Part shown: one piece after another, positions 18,601 through 27,000 of the stretch
How positions within the stretch are numbered: position 1 is the stretch's first letter
Layout of the letters: every line of letters starts with the position of its first letter
Source: UBA5287 sp041672395
GTDB taxonomy: Bacteria; Bacteroidota; Bacteroidia; Bacteroidales; Dysgonomonadaceae
Direction: 5' to 3'
DNA: 34,091 bases
Assembly: GCA_041672395.1 (NCBI GenBank)
Contig: JBAYZS010000021.1
Span: 1 to 34,091 of the forward strand
Notes under the pieces: generated by a model
Told to the model about the DNA's origin: nothing
Database searches by the model: none
The model's input: the letters and a program-made list of their open reading frames with translations, nothing else
Program-made: the position numbers and the translations under genes

Positions 18601-20101
18601 CAGCATTCAAATTCAACTTATTGTTTTCTGTATCAGTATGTATTTTCCCGGCTATATTATCTCCAAGATATGCACCTTCGAAAAACAAGTCTTCATAAAG
18701 AAAATTCTGATACAAAACAGAAGCAATATTTCCATCGCCGGTCACATAAACAGGAGCGTCCTTTTTTAGTTCAACATAATAATTTGCTATTAAAGTTGCA
18801 TCGTCAACCCCAACTTCTTCTCCAATAATATTAGCTACCTGAATATTCTCAGCAGTAACAGGTCCCTCAAAAGTCATGAAGCTAAATTTATTTCTAATTT
18901 TACCCAAACCTGAAAAAGTTATATTACCCTGTTCTGTTTTTGCAAGTCCTTTATAATTAAATCGATTTATTTTACCCTCAGCTTTTAGATTTAATTCCAT
19001 ATTACCTAAAGCCCACAGCTGAGTTGGAGAAAAATAATCGACCGCCGGCACACGAATCAGATTCTCAAGATCCTCTTGTGTTGTTCTAAATTGTTTAACT
19101 TCAACATCAAAATCAGTATTCTCAAATTTTGTAAAATCAGTTATTTTTCCTGAAACATCAATCTGCGTTGTATTTCCGTAACTGAATTTTAAATTATTAA
19201 GTGATGCCTGAGGATAAGTTCCATTGACGTCCACTTCAAAAGAGAAAGGTTCTGTAAGATCAGAAAAGCGCGAGACAAAAAGTGCAATATCATTTGGATC
19301 AATCAATTCACTTTTCGCCTTTAATATATATTTTTTTGATTTTGTGTCATATTCAGCTTTAGAAACCTTTAATTCAGTGTTGTTTATCTTTAAAGACAGA
19401 AAGTTACTCCATAACTTATCACCTTTTGAGCGAACCATGACCTGTAGGTTTTCGAACTTCAATCCCGACTGTTCAGTGAAACTCAATGTACGAACATCTC
19501 CAACCAGCTTATCCATATCAATTGATGGCAATGCTATTCTGGCAGAGAGATTATCTATTGCAATATGATTAATATTGAATTTTCCGGGCGTTTCAGGTTC
19601 ACTAAGAATATTATAACTTGCTTTTCCATTTTTTAGTCGGACATCTCTCAAATAAATGCCAAAAGGATTAGGATTTGTGCTCGGTTTACTCACAGAATCC
19701 TTTTTAAAAGCATCAAAAATGAACTGAAAATTGAAAGGAGCATCTTTTTGTTCTTGTTTAAGATTAACACTAAAATTGCTTAAATCAACAGTCTCAATAT
19801 CTAATTTACTATTTAGTAAATCCCACATATTTAGTGTAACAACTAAATTATCTGCATAAAGCAATGTGTCTTTTTTTTGATCTTCCAGATAAATGCCTTT
19901 TAATTCAACTTTATCAAAAAAATGAATTCGAAGTTTATCAATAGCCAACTCCGTTTTTAGAATCGGTTTAAGTTTGTCGACAGCAAAATCAGCGACATAA
20001 TTTTGCACTGCGGGAAGTGCAAAAAGCGCGATTGCCATTAAGACCATAAAAAAGAGACCTAAAATAGCAAGACCTAATATTTTCGATATTTTTTTAAACA
20101 A
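15671..20101 (-). CDS. tamB: TamB, translocation/assembly module inner-membrane protein
   Basis: A 1476-residue periplasm-spanning protein of the TamB (DUF490) family, AsmA-related, thought to bridge the envelope and move lipid or assist barrel assembly with TamA/TamL. A single N-terminal membrane anchor (about residues 10-30) is followed by long stretches of repeating beta-strand, as expected of a hydrophobic beta-taco groove. The conserved TamB domain is near the C terminus (for example INFGIRNGSTITLIGDP and LISGD-like segments). The start is TTG at 20101. No in-frame ATG lies between it and an upstream stop, and the next ATG at codon 19 would cut the anchor. It is followed directly by tamL with an 8-bp overlap and preceded by queA 93 bp upstream. 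Confidence 0.92.
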   Translation of the reverse strand: MFKKISKILGLAILGLFFMVLMAIALFALPAVQNYVADFAVDKLKPILKTELAIDKLRIHFFDKVELKGIYLEDQKKDTLLYADNLVVTLNMWDLLNSKLDIETVDLSNFSVNLKQEQKDAPFNFQFIFDAFKKDSVSKPSTNPNPFGIYLRDVRLKNGKASYNILSEPETPGKFNINHIAIDNLSARIALPSIDMDKLVGDVRTLSFTEQSGLKFENLQVMVRSKGDKLWSNFLSLKINNTELKVSKAEYDTKSKKYILKAKSELIDPNDIALFVSRFSDLTEPFSFEVDVNGTYPQASLNNLKFSYGNTTQIDVSGKITDFTKFENTDFDVEVKQFRTTQEDLENLIRVPAVDYFSPTQLWALGNMELNLKAEGKINRFNYKGLAKTEQGNITFSGLGKIRNKFSFMTFEGPVTAENIQVANIIGEEVGVDDATLIANYYVELKKDAPVYVTGDGNIASVLYQNFLYEDLFFEGAYLGDNIAGKIHTDTENNKLNLNADFTFGENMSIDVTGNIDRLDLKPFLSGDGWQNPSLVTSIDMHMKGSTIDDLTGTLVLDSTSFSDTNFIYNPGPLYLQSLIEESGTRKIAFLSSILEGDISGNLSFATVANDLMRELNKHLPSLVKAPENNKSESGKNAFQFNLKLKNTEDFSFALKLPFYNVEPATINGHVDFDKSDVLTIDAYLPRFMFGKNDIRETRVNFITDTVTGINIDANTYLVQADGYINARLNTVAKLDSALNNLALTISNGVGDGTGNIQIAGGFFRDMNDQFGINLKLLPSNLMFNNKNLVINSSDIVYSTDRIVINNFIISENNMLLLGVDGVASKNADDRIRAYFNNTELGNLLSILNIANINGLINGGITIAQALNEPIIKTDNFRIDSITVYKENIGSFIVEGNTNSEITGFDLNAVLVNRDINNLDVNGFVPTNGIDPLDLDIRIDKLPLNWTQPFAKELFSELSGTLNSDINISGKISQPVVEGWLGIEEGLMKIAYSNVTYRISDTIHVDNDNIGLNNLVIRDNNNNTAVINVALTHANFGKMNYNAKIRLNDFLLLNNEDRTDLMAYGNLKLSGDVNVVGSSRGIFGDANLTNESASNVMVVLPQSAQANTYGGVIYVNTPQEVDSLSFLNKNKDKKIGQRSSSNTSMPISIRGFIELNPGLEMGVILNPTNGNALKIRGTGELNLNYNNKSEPPITIYGDYIAQEGNFHYNLQGLKSINFGIRNGSTITLIGDPMNTRFNVTAYNRVKADLSALSETFKYSTDLSATRVPVDAVLEISGDLESMKLNYKIELPDASDDIRQKVNSLINTDEQRIRQFAYLVTTGNFMSSFGSTNSNFGTNMFTSVATSALTKGLDALFAGSLSDNWSVNTNMETLNGDFNTVRMGVDIATSLLDDRLRITTNLSYGNNAMLVNQSAFMGEFELEYDINNWLMIRAYNRANERFYKKAPFTQGAGVVVTKEGKTFNDLFMFNFRRKEDE

Positions 20102-20194
20102 CTGATTGAATATTTCTTTTAACCTACAATGTTACAAAAAACTCTTTAAAGTGTCTTTCTGTACGACCTCTTTTTTTACTCAAAATAAGGATTA

Positions 20195-21421
20195 TTAAGC
20201 CTTCCAAAGCAAAGAACTATCACCATAACTCAGAAATCTGAATCCATTTGAAAGAGCATAATTATAAATCTTTTTCCAATCGTCGCCAACAAAAGCAGAA
20301 ATCAGCAAAAGTAAAGTACTCTGTGGCTGATGAAAATTAGTGATAATTGCATCACAAAAAGCGAATTTATAACCTGGAGCAATCATAATTTGTGTAGCCG
20401 AAATAAGATTATCCTGATTATTATTATCCAAGTAATACAAAATGTTTTGCAACGCTTTTTGAGGGGTAATATTTACTCCGTTCTCTTGATACGGTTCCCA
20501 CTGTGATACAGTGAGTTGGTGTGGTTGAGCAGAGGGATTTGTTTCAAGTTTCTTTCCGATAAAATAAAGACTTTCAATAGTGCGCGTTGAAGTAGTCCCT
20601 ACCACAATCAAATTACCAGTATTATCCAACAATTGTTTGATCGTATCTTTTGAAACAGAAATAAATTCCGTATGCATGTCATGCTCCCCAATCATTACAG
20701 ATTTTACCGGCTTAAACGTACCAGCCCCTACATGCAAAGTGACTTCATCTGTTTTTATTCCTTTTTCAATTAAATTTTGGAAAACTTCATCGGTAAAATG
20801 CAAACCGGCTGTTGGTGCAGCAACTGAACCATCCACACTTGAATAAACTGTTTGGTAAGTAACATCATCCTTTTCTTCCGAAGCTCTGTTCAAATATGGA
20901 GGAATGGGCAATTTGCCTGCAATTTCAAGAATCTCTGAAAACGAGTAGCTATCATCGTTCCAAGTAAATTCTACAATTGTATCATTTTTATTTGATCCAT
21001 TTTTTTTTGCTGTCAGCACAATTTCTTTATCAGAAAACAATTTCATTGACAACTCATCATCCTTCCATCGTTTAGAATTTCCGATCATACAATACCAAGA
21101 ACAACCCTTTTTTTGTTGAAAATTAAGATTGTATTCTGCTGGATAACATGGCGATAGACAAAATATCTCAATTGAAGCTCCAGTAGGTTTTCTAAAAATC
21201 AAACGTGCATGTATGACACGCGTATTATTGAAAATCATCAAACTATTTTGAGGGATAAAATCACTCAAATTAAAAAATTGCGAAGAGGAAATAGAATGAT
21301 CATTATAAATCAATAATTTGGAATCATCTCTTTTGTCCAAAGGATATTTAGCAATTCTTTCATCGGGTAAAACATAATTAAAGTCTGATATTTTTAATTT
21401 CTCTATTTCTTCTTTTTTCAT
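20195..21421 (-). CDS. queA: S-adenosylmethionine:tRNA ribosyltransferase-isomerase
   Basis: A 408-residue enzyme that transfers and isomerises the ribosyl group of SAM onto 7-aminomethyl-7-deazaguanine in tRNA to give epoxyqueuosine. Diagnostic segments are IAKYPLDKRDDSKLL, MIFNNTRVIHARL, SVAAPTAGLHFT, THVGAGTFKPV-like LHVGAGTFKPV, and ITNFHQPQSTLLLLISAF. It is longer than the roughly 350-residue proteobacterial enzyme; the extra length is in the central region, around residues 90-160. It is first in the minus-strand run queA, tamB, tamL and has a near-ideal promoter (21475-21505). ATG 21421 fits a normal QueA N terminus. No other queuosine genes are present in the window. Confidence 0.93.
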   Translation of the reverse strand: MKKEEIEKLKISDFNYVLPDERIAKYPLDKRDDSKLLIYNDHSISSSQFFNLSDFIPQNSLMIFNNTRVIHARLIFRKPTGASIEIFCLSPCYPAEYNLNFQQKKGCSWYCMIGNSKRWKDDELSMKLFSDKEIVLTAKKNGSNKNDTIVEFTWNDDSYSFSEILEIAGKLPIPPYLNRASEEKDDVTYQTVYSSVDGSVAAPTAGLHFTDEVFQNLIEKGIKTDEVTLHVGAGTFKPVKSVMIGEHDMHTEFISVSKDTIKQLLDNTGNLIVVGTTSTRTIESLYFIGKKLETNPSAQPHQLTVSQWEPYQENGVNITPQKALQNILYYLDNNNQDNLISATQIMIAPGYKFAFCDAIITNFHQPQSTLLLLISAFVGDDWKKIYNYALSNGFRFLSYGDSSLLWKA

Positions 21422-21474
21422 TTTTTGATAACTATTCTATTCATTTTTTTACATAAATAATTCTCATTATTCAA

Positions 21475-21505
21475 CAAAATTACTCAACTTTGCAAAATCA
21501 ACAAA
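21475..21505 (-). promoter_or_regulatory. queA promoter (TTTG-N19-TAatTTTG)
   Basis: The minus strand has TTTG at 21505-21502, a 19-bp spacer and TAATTTTG at 21482-21475. This is a full consensus match 54 bp upstream of the queA ATG. A weaker plus-strand box for the divergent gene (CAACTTTG, 21485-21492) lies inside the same spacer. Confidence 0.68.
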
Positions 21506-21547
21506 ATAACAAATATATCCGCTAAGGGAAAAATATAGAAATTAAAG

Positions 21548-22606
21548 ATGAAAAAACTTGAAGTTGGCGATACTGTACGTTTTTTAAGTTCTGTTGGAGG
21601 CGGAATAGTTAAAGGTTTTCAGAACAAGAATATAGTGATTGTTGAAGACGAACATGGATTTGATATCCCCGTTTTGATTACGGATTGTGTTGCTGTTGGC
21701 AAAATGAATGATATCCAACTGTCTAATCATGAACAAGATATTCCTAAGGAGACTGAAAAATCATTGCAGTCCGAAATTCAAATAGAAGAGGATGAAAAAA
21801 TAATAGAAACTCCTGAAGGAGAAAAAATTACGGTGTGTTTGGCATATTTGCCAGTAGATGAAAAAACAATTTCAACCACATCATATGAATGTTATTTGGT
21901 AAACGACAGTAATTATTATTTGTGTTTTAATTATATGAATCGCGAAAATAATTCATGGATAAGTCGTCACAATGGTGTAATTGAGCCCAACACAAAAATA
22001 TTTATTGAAGAGTTTAATAAATCTGAATTAAACAGTCTGGAAAAGATATGTCTTCAATTTATAGCTTTCAAGCACAATAAACCTTACGGATTTAAGAATC
22101 CTTGTTCTGTTGAATTGCGTATAGACACTGTAAAATTTTACAAACTACATAGTTTCAAGGAAAACGATTATTTTGATGAAAACGCATTAGTCTATTATGT
22201 AATACAAAACGATGTCCCGGAGCGAGCAATGTTAGTATCTGCCGGTGATATGGAAAGTGCGATGAAAGAAAAGGAAATTGAAGAGAAACCCCGCAGAAAA
22301 CGCATTCAGAAAATTGAGAAGAAAGCGATTATTGAGGTAGATTTGCACATAAATCAATTGTTGGAGACAACTGCTGGAATGAATAATTCGGACATACTTG
22401 AATATCAGCTTTCAAAATTTAGAGAAACAATAAATGAAAACTTAAAGAACAAAAATCAACGCATTGTTTTCATTCATGGCAAGGGAGATGGCGTACTTAA
22501 GAGTGCCATTATCAAAGAACTAAGAGACAAATACAAAAATTGTTATTTTCAAGATGCTTCATTTCAAGAATATGGTTATGGTGCAACAATGGTTACAATA
22601 AAATAA
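21548..22606 (+). CDS. DUF2027 and Smr domain protein
   Basis: A 352-residue cytoplasmic protein of a Bacteroidota family. The N terminus (about 1-50, VGDTVRFLSSVGGGIVKGF) is a small barrel-like DUF2027 segment. An acidic linker and an immunoglobulin-like middle domain (about 95-235) follow. The C-terminal Smr domain has the VDLH motif with His267 and the HGKG motif with His310-Gly313. Smr domains are related to the MutS2 nuclease domain and can cut DNA or RNA; whether this one is active is unknown. A lysine/arginine/glutamate-rich stretch (about 240-262) precedes the Smr domain. The LEA-like lipoprotein gene follows 6 bp downstream. It is divergent from queA with overlapping promoter regions. 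Confidence 0.88.
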   Translation: MKKLEVGDTVRFLSSVGGGIVKGFQNKNIVIVEDEHGFDIPVLITDCVAVGKMNDIQLSNHEQDIPKETEKSLQSEIQIEEDEKIIETPEGEKITVCLAYLPVDEKTISTTSYECYLVNDSNYYLCFNYMNRENNSWISRHNGVIEPNTKIFIEEFNKSELNSLEKICLQFIAFKHNKPYGFKNPCSVELRIDTVKFYKLHSFKENDYFDENALVYYVIQNDVPERAMLVSAGDMESAMKEKEIEEKPRRKRIQKIEKKAIIEVDLHINQLLETTAGMNNSDILEYQLSKFRETINENLKNKNQRIVFIHGKGDGVLKSAIIKELRDKYKNCYFQDASFQEYGYGATMVTIK

Positions 22607-22612
22607 AGAATT

Positions 22613-23200
22613 ATGAAAAAGGTAATATCACTATTTACATTGGTTATACTCCTTCAAGGATGTAATGTTTTAAATCAAATTGGCGGCGCCTACAATCTGT
22701 CGCAGTGTGAGTTCAAATATAATTCAATTGATAATATTCAATTGGCAGGAATAGATTTGGGAAACACATCGTCAATTTCTGTAACAAATCTGGCCAAAAT
22801 TTCCACAATTCTTTCCAGTGGCCAACTACAAACCATTCCATTCAATATGGTTTTGAAAATGGACGTTAAAAACCCAAATGAATTTGAAGCATTCCTGAAT
22901 GCACTAGATTACGTTGTAGAAATAAATGATATGGAATTTGTGATGGGGAAATTGAATACTCCTATACGGATTGCAGCCGGTAAATCAAATATTATGCCAA
23001 TACCCGTAGCAGTAGATCTAAGGAGTCTGATGAACAGATATTCTAAAGAAAAAGTCAATAGCGTAATGAGTTCATTTCTAGGCATTTCATCCGATAAAAC
23101 TAAAGTAACAGTCAAACTATGGCCAACCATTATGATTGGCGAAACACCTTTGAAATCACCTGCCGCCATTCCAGTAGAATTTACTTTTGGAGGCAAATAA
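22613..23200 (+). CDS. LEA-2-like lipoprotein
   Basis: A 195-residue predicted lipoprotein. It has a short signal with lipobox LLQGC (Cys16), followed by one beta-rich domain resembling LEA type 2 (WHy) proteins. Typical features are an ISVTNLAKIS-like strand, VLKMDVKNPNEFEAFLNALDYVVEIND and the later PIPVAVDL strand. Bacterial LEA-2 lipoproteins are widespread in Bacteroidota but their function is not established. It starts 6 bp after the Smr-protein stop, so the two are co-transcribed, and ends before a clear terminator (23272-23298). It would sit on the periplasmic face of a membrane. Confidence 0.8.
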   Translation: MKKVISLFTLVILLQGCNVLNQIGGAYNLSQCEFKYNSIDNIQLAGIDLGNTSSISVTNLAKISTILSSGQLQTIPFNMVLKMDVKNPNEFEAFLNALDYVVEINDMEFVMGKLNTPIRIAAGKSNIMPIPVAVDLRSLMNRYSKEKVNSVMSSFLGISSDKTKVTVKLWPTIMIGETPLKSPAAIPVEFTFGGK

Positions 23201-23271
23201 AAGAGAAACTTAAAACAAATAATATCTTCAGTTTTAAGATTTTATACAAACAATCAATTGAAACAAACTTT

Positions 23272-23298
23272 AAGGTGGATTAATAGTCCACCTTTTTT
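23272..23298 (+). terminator. rho-independent terminator after the Smr-LEA operon
   Basis: An 8-bp stem AAGGTGGA/TCCACCTT (23272-23279 and 23287-23294) with a 7-nt loop, running into a T-tract (23293-23298). Confidence 0.88.
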
Positions 23299-23479
23299 CG
23301 TTAATATTTTTATGTGATTAATATATATAGTTATTTCATTTCGAAATATTCTGTTTGACTCTATTTATTTTATAGTTTTTCTTTTCGTCGTTCTTTCCTT
23401 TTCAAAATTTAACGACCAATTTATATCAGAAGTTTTTCCAAAACACACTCTGCCTACATCCAATAAATCTTCGGTGATG

Positions 23480-23589
23480 CTCTCACCCTCCTCTCACTAT
23501 GGTCTCACTATAGAATCACGATCACCCCACCACATAATCACATCCATTTCATAACCGCATCACAAACATTTCAAATCCACATCACTCTT
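23480..23589 (+). repeat. 11-bp-phased TCAC array, about ten units
   Basis: Ten consecutive 11-bp windows, each with TCA (usually TCAC; CCAC in unit 5) at positions 4-7 while the flanking bases vary. Examples are CTCTCACTATG (23491-23501), TAATCACATCC (23535-23545) and GCATCACAAAC (23557-23567). The spacing is exact over 110 bp. It shares a 20-bp identical core with the array at 9050-9093. Confidence 0.85.
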
Positions 23590-23619
23590 ATTTAAAACAA
23601 TTCTTTTTCAAATAAGAGT
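23584..23619. repeat. 10-bp inverted repeat upstream of dgkA
   Basis: Perfect arms ACTCTTATTT (23584-23593) and AAATAAGAGT (23610-23619) with a 16-bp spacer. The left arm overlaps the last TCAC unit. The right arm touches the expected -33 region of the dgkA promoter and is followed by TTTC, so it is a weak terminator candidate or an operator. Confidence 0.5.
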
Positions 23620-23641
23620 TTTCTATCATCATAAATTAATG

Positions 23642-23649
23642 TAATTTTG
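23642..23649 (+). promoter_or_regulatory. dgkA promoter, -7 box
   Basis: TAATTTTG matches TAnnTTTG 23 bp upstream of the ATG at 23673. TTTT occupies the position 19 bp upstream where TTTG is expected. Confidence 0.52.
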
Positions 23650-23672
23650 AGAAAGAATCAATCTTTGATAAT

Positions 23673-24050
23673 ATGAACAAGAATACTTATTGGATCAAAC
23701 GAATGGAGTCATTCAGATATGCTTTTAACGGCATTCGCATACTCTTTAAAAATACTCCAAATGCTTTACTAGAGCTGATTGTAGCTGGAATAGCAATCTT
23801 ATTGGGATTCCTTTTGAAAATAACAGGAATTGAATGGATCGAAATATGTGTTCTTATTGGTTTAGTATTTGGTTTAGAGGCAGTAAACACAGCCATTGAA
23901 ACACTCTCTGATTTTACATGTAAAAATGAATTCCATCCTGATATTAAGAAAGTAAAAGACTTGACGGCAGGTGCAGTACTTATTGCAGCCATAGTTTCAG
24001 TAGTTGTGGGGATAATTATTTTCCTGCCTAAAATCATCAACTTGTTTTAA
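23673..24050 (+). CDS. dgkA: diacylglycerol/undecaprenol kinase, DgkA family
   Basis: A 125-residue integral membrane kinase with three membrane segments (about 31-48, 56-72 and 97-118). It phosphorylates diacylglycerol or undecaprenol using ATP. The family signature is intact: GLEAVNTAIETLSD with Glu69, Asn72 and Glu76, and DIKKVKDLTAGAVLI. Acidic Glu34 matches the upstream conserved Glu region. In Bacteroidota either lipid could be the substrate, so the specificity is not assigned. It has its own promoter box and is followed 14 bp later by the nuclease-helicase gene, so the two are probably co-transcribed. A second in-frame ATG at codon 11 is possible. Confidence 0.92.
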   Translation: MNKNTYWIKRMESFRYAFNGIRILFKNTPNALLELIVAGIAILLGFLLKITGIEWIEICVLIGLVFGLEAVNTAIETLSDFTCKNEFHPDIKKVKDLTAGAVLIAAIVSVVVGIIIFLPKIINLF

Positions 24051-24064
24051 AGAAAGAGGTTAGG

Positions 24065-27000
24065 ATGATAAATATGAACGAATATATTGAGGAAATTAAA
24101 CAAATAACCCAATCTAAGTCTCAATTTACTGAAAAATATTTACTGCTAAAGCGTTTATTAGAAAGGATTTGCAAGAAACTTACCGAAAATGAAGCTATGC
24201 AATTTCCCAATCTGTTTTCACGCTTGGTAATGCTTTCGCAACGATATAATTTACCAAAATCTCTTGAGTGGAGATTGCAACATTTTAGGGTTCAGAGTAA
24301 TAATATTCGCTCAAATGAAAATACAGAAACATCTGAAGTTGAATATACCAAAGCTGAACAAGCTGTACTTGATTTTTGTCGATATATCTCAGGTGAAAAA
24401 ACTATTTCAGACTCCTTTGTTCCGCATAAACACTCAGTCTTAGAACATGATAAACTTAGAGTTATTATTCTTTCTATTGACAAGGAAAATGAACTGCTAA
24501 AATGTGCAGTTGAATCTGCACCTGAAACGATAATTACAGTTAAATACAGTGTGACTCCTAACAATAACGCTTTTAATGAGTCGGTTAGTCGTTTTTGGGA
24601 AGGTGCACAACTGAACCTAATCGATTGTAAATCAAACGAAGAAGGTTATTTAATTCCCAAGTTTTTCATATTAGAGCCTGATTATCTGATTGATGCATCA
24701 CAATTGGCTGAGTGTTTTCATAATTTTTGCATATCGCCGCTACTTTATTTTAAGAATAAGTTTGAAGCTAAGGAAAACCGTAAATCACTACTTTTAGGAA
24801 ATTTAGCCAACTATTTTCTTGACGCTTTAATATTTGCTGAAGATATTGATAATATACAGTTTAACGAGGTGTTTTTCAACTCTTTTAAGGAGACTCCCCT
24901 CGAATACACTACTTGCGAAGATATAAGGAACAAACCAGATTTTAGAGTCTTTATTACAAATGCTTCTTTGCAATTTCAAAACATAAAACGAGTTATTAAA
25001 CATGATTTTCCTGAATGTGGAATACAGTTAAATCAATGTACTTTAGAACCATCTTTTTTCAGTGAAACATTTGGTTTTCAAGGGAGATTGGACCTACTGC
25101 AATTGGCAAATCAGCATAATAATTTCAAAATTGTAGAACTAAAATCAGGAAGTCTTCCCTACCCCAAATATAACAAGAGCAAAATATCCATAAATCATGA
25201 GGTTCAAACTGCGATTTATCGGTTAATGATTGAAAGTGTTTATGATAAGGATAGTAGGAAAATTGATGCTGCTATTCTCTATTCATCTGCACAAAATCAG
25301 GGTGAGAATCTTCGTTTTGCTGCTGTTTATCAACATTTTGATAAACAAATCCTGGATATTCGAAACCAAATCGTTGCTAATGAACATGCTATCGTCAATG
25401 GTACAAATGAAACTGTTGAACACATGTTTGCGCTGTTATTTCAATCTTTAACTCCTTCTCAACCCGACTTTTTCGTCAATAAAGTAACAATTCTACAAGA
25501 AACATTAATACAATGTTCTGAGGTGGAACTATCTTATTACTACCGATTTATACGATTTATAGGCAGAGAAATTTACCTGCAAAAGATTGGTGACACCAAT
25601 TATGAATCTCCAACCGGCATAGCCTCTTTATGGAACAGTGATTTTGCTGAACGAGCTGAATCATTGGATGTTATATTTGATTTGAGCATTTTTTCTGTTG
25701 ATAATTCGGAAAATGGGATGACTGTTATATTTCAAAGGCATAATGATAATAATAACCTTGTGAATTTCCGCAACGGGGATATTTGTATTGTTTATCCTCG
25801 AAAAGACGCTGCCGATACGGTTTTGAATAATCAAATCTTAAAAGGAAATATTGCCCATATTGATGCAGATAAGGTGGAAGTTCATTTCCGACATAAGCAA
25901 AAGAACTTATCGTTCTTTAAGTCAAACCCAATTTGGGCTATTGAACACGACAGACTTGATACATCTTACAATAATATGTACAAAAGTCTCTTTGAATTCC
26001 TAAAAGCACCAACGCATAAACGAAATCTTTTATTGGGATTGCAAGCTCCAAAGTCTAATGAAAAGCAATTCAAAGAAGCTTATCCCGAAAATCTAATTCA
26101 AAAAGCGATCTCCGCAAAAGACTATTTTCTGATTGTGGGTCCTCCCGGGACAGGAAAGACTTCCATTTTTTCACGAAGATTGATTGAAGAATATTATGCA
26201 AAAGAAGATGTGAATATATTGGTCTTAGCTTATACCAATCGTGCTGTTGATGAGCTATGCGATGCAGTTAATGCGGCTTTTGGCTATTTTGATGGACAAT
26301 GTGATAAATATATTAGAATTGGATCTAATCTGTCTTGTTCGGATAAATACCGACATAGATTACTGCAAAATATTTCTCAAAAATCGGAAGATAGAAAGTC
26401 CATTAGATTTGAAATCGAACAGACTCGAATTTTTGTTGCAACTCTTGCATCAATTGCTAGCAGAATGGATCTGTTCGAATTAAAACATTTTCAGGTAGCC
26501 ATCATTGATGAAGCGTCTCAAATACTTGAACCTCAAATCATTGGACTGTTACCGAAATTTGATAAATTTATCTTGATAGGTGACCATAATCAGCTTTCTA
26601 CTATCGTTTTACAGAAGAAAATCTGTTCTAAAATAACAGAACGTGAACTCGTAAATATTGGAATAATTGATTGCAAAGATTCCTTTTTTGAGAGAATGCT
26701 ACGTTTATGCATTGAACGAAATTGGACACAATCTTTTTCGTTTTTGACTGTGCAAGGGCGCATGCATAAAGATATTTCTGCTTTTCCTTCTGAATATTTT
26801 TATTCGGGACAACTTTTCCCTGCAAATGAATGGCAACATGATTTATGGAATTTAAAATCTGAATCTTATAATGATATATTTCATCAAACGGTTGCGACAC
26901 AAAGAATCGCCTTCTTTTCGACTGAAAAAACTTCTGCTAATTCAACTTCGGATAAAACCAATGAATCAGAAGCTGAAACAATAGTTTCTATTATTAATGC

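Larger units (their letters stand above)
23201..23672. other. intergenic region without a gene
   Basis: A 472-bp gap. It contains the terminator of the upstream operon (23272-23298), the TCAC array (23480-23589), an inverted repeat (23584-23619) and the dgkA promoter box (23642-23649). Nothing recognisable was seen in 23299-23479. Confidence 0.6.

Noticed and set aside
23480..23589. CRISPR array
   Set aside because: The period is 11 bp with no spacer-sized unique segments and no cas gene nearby.
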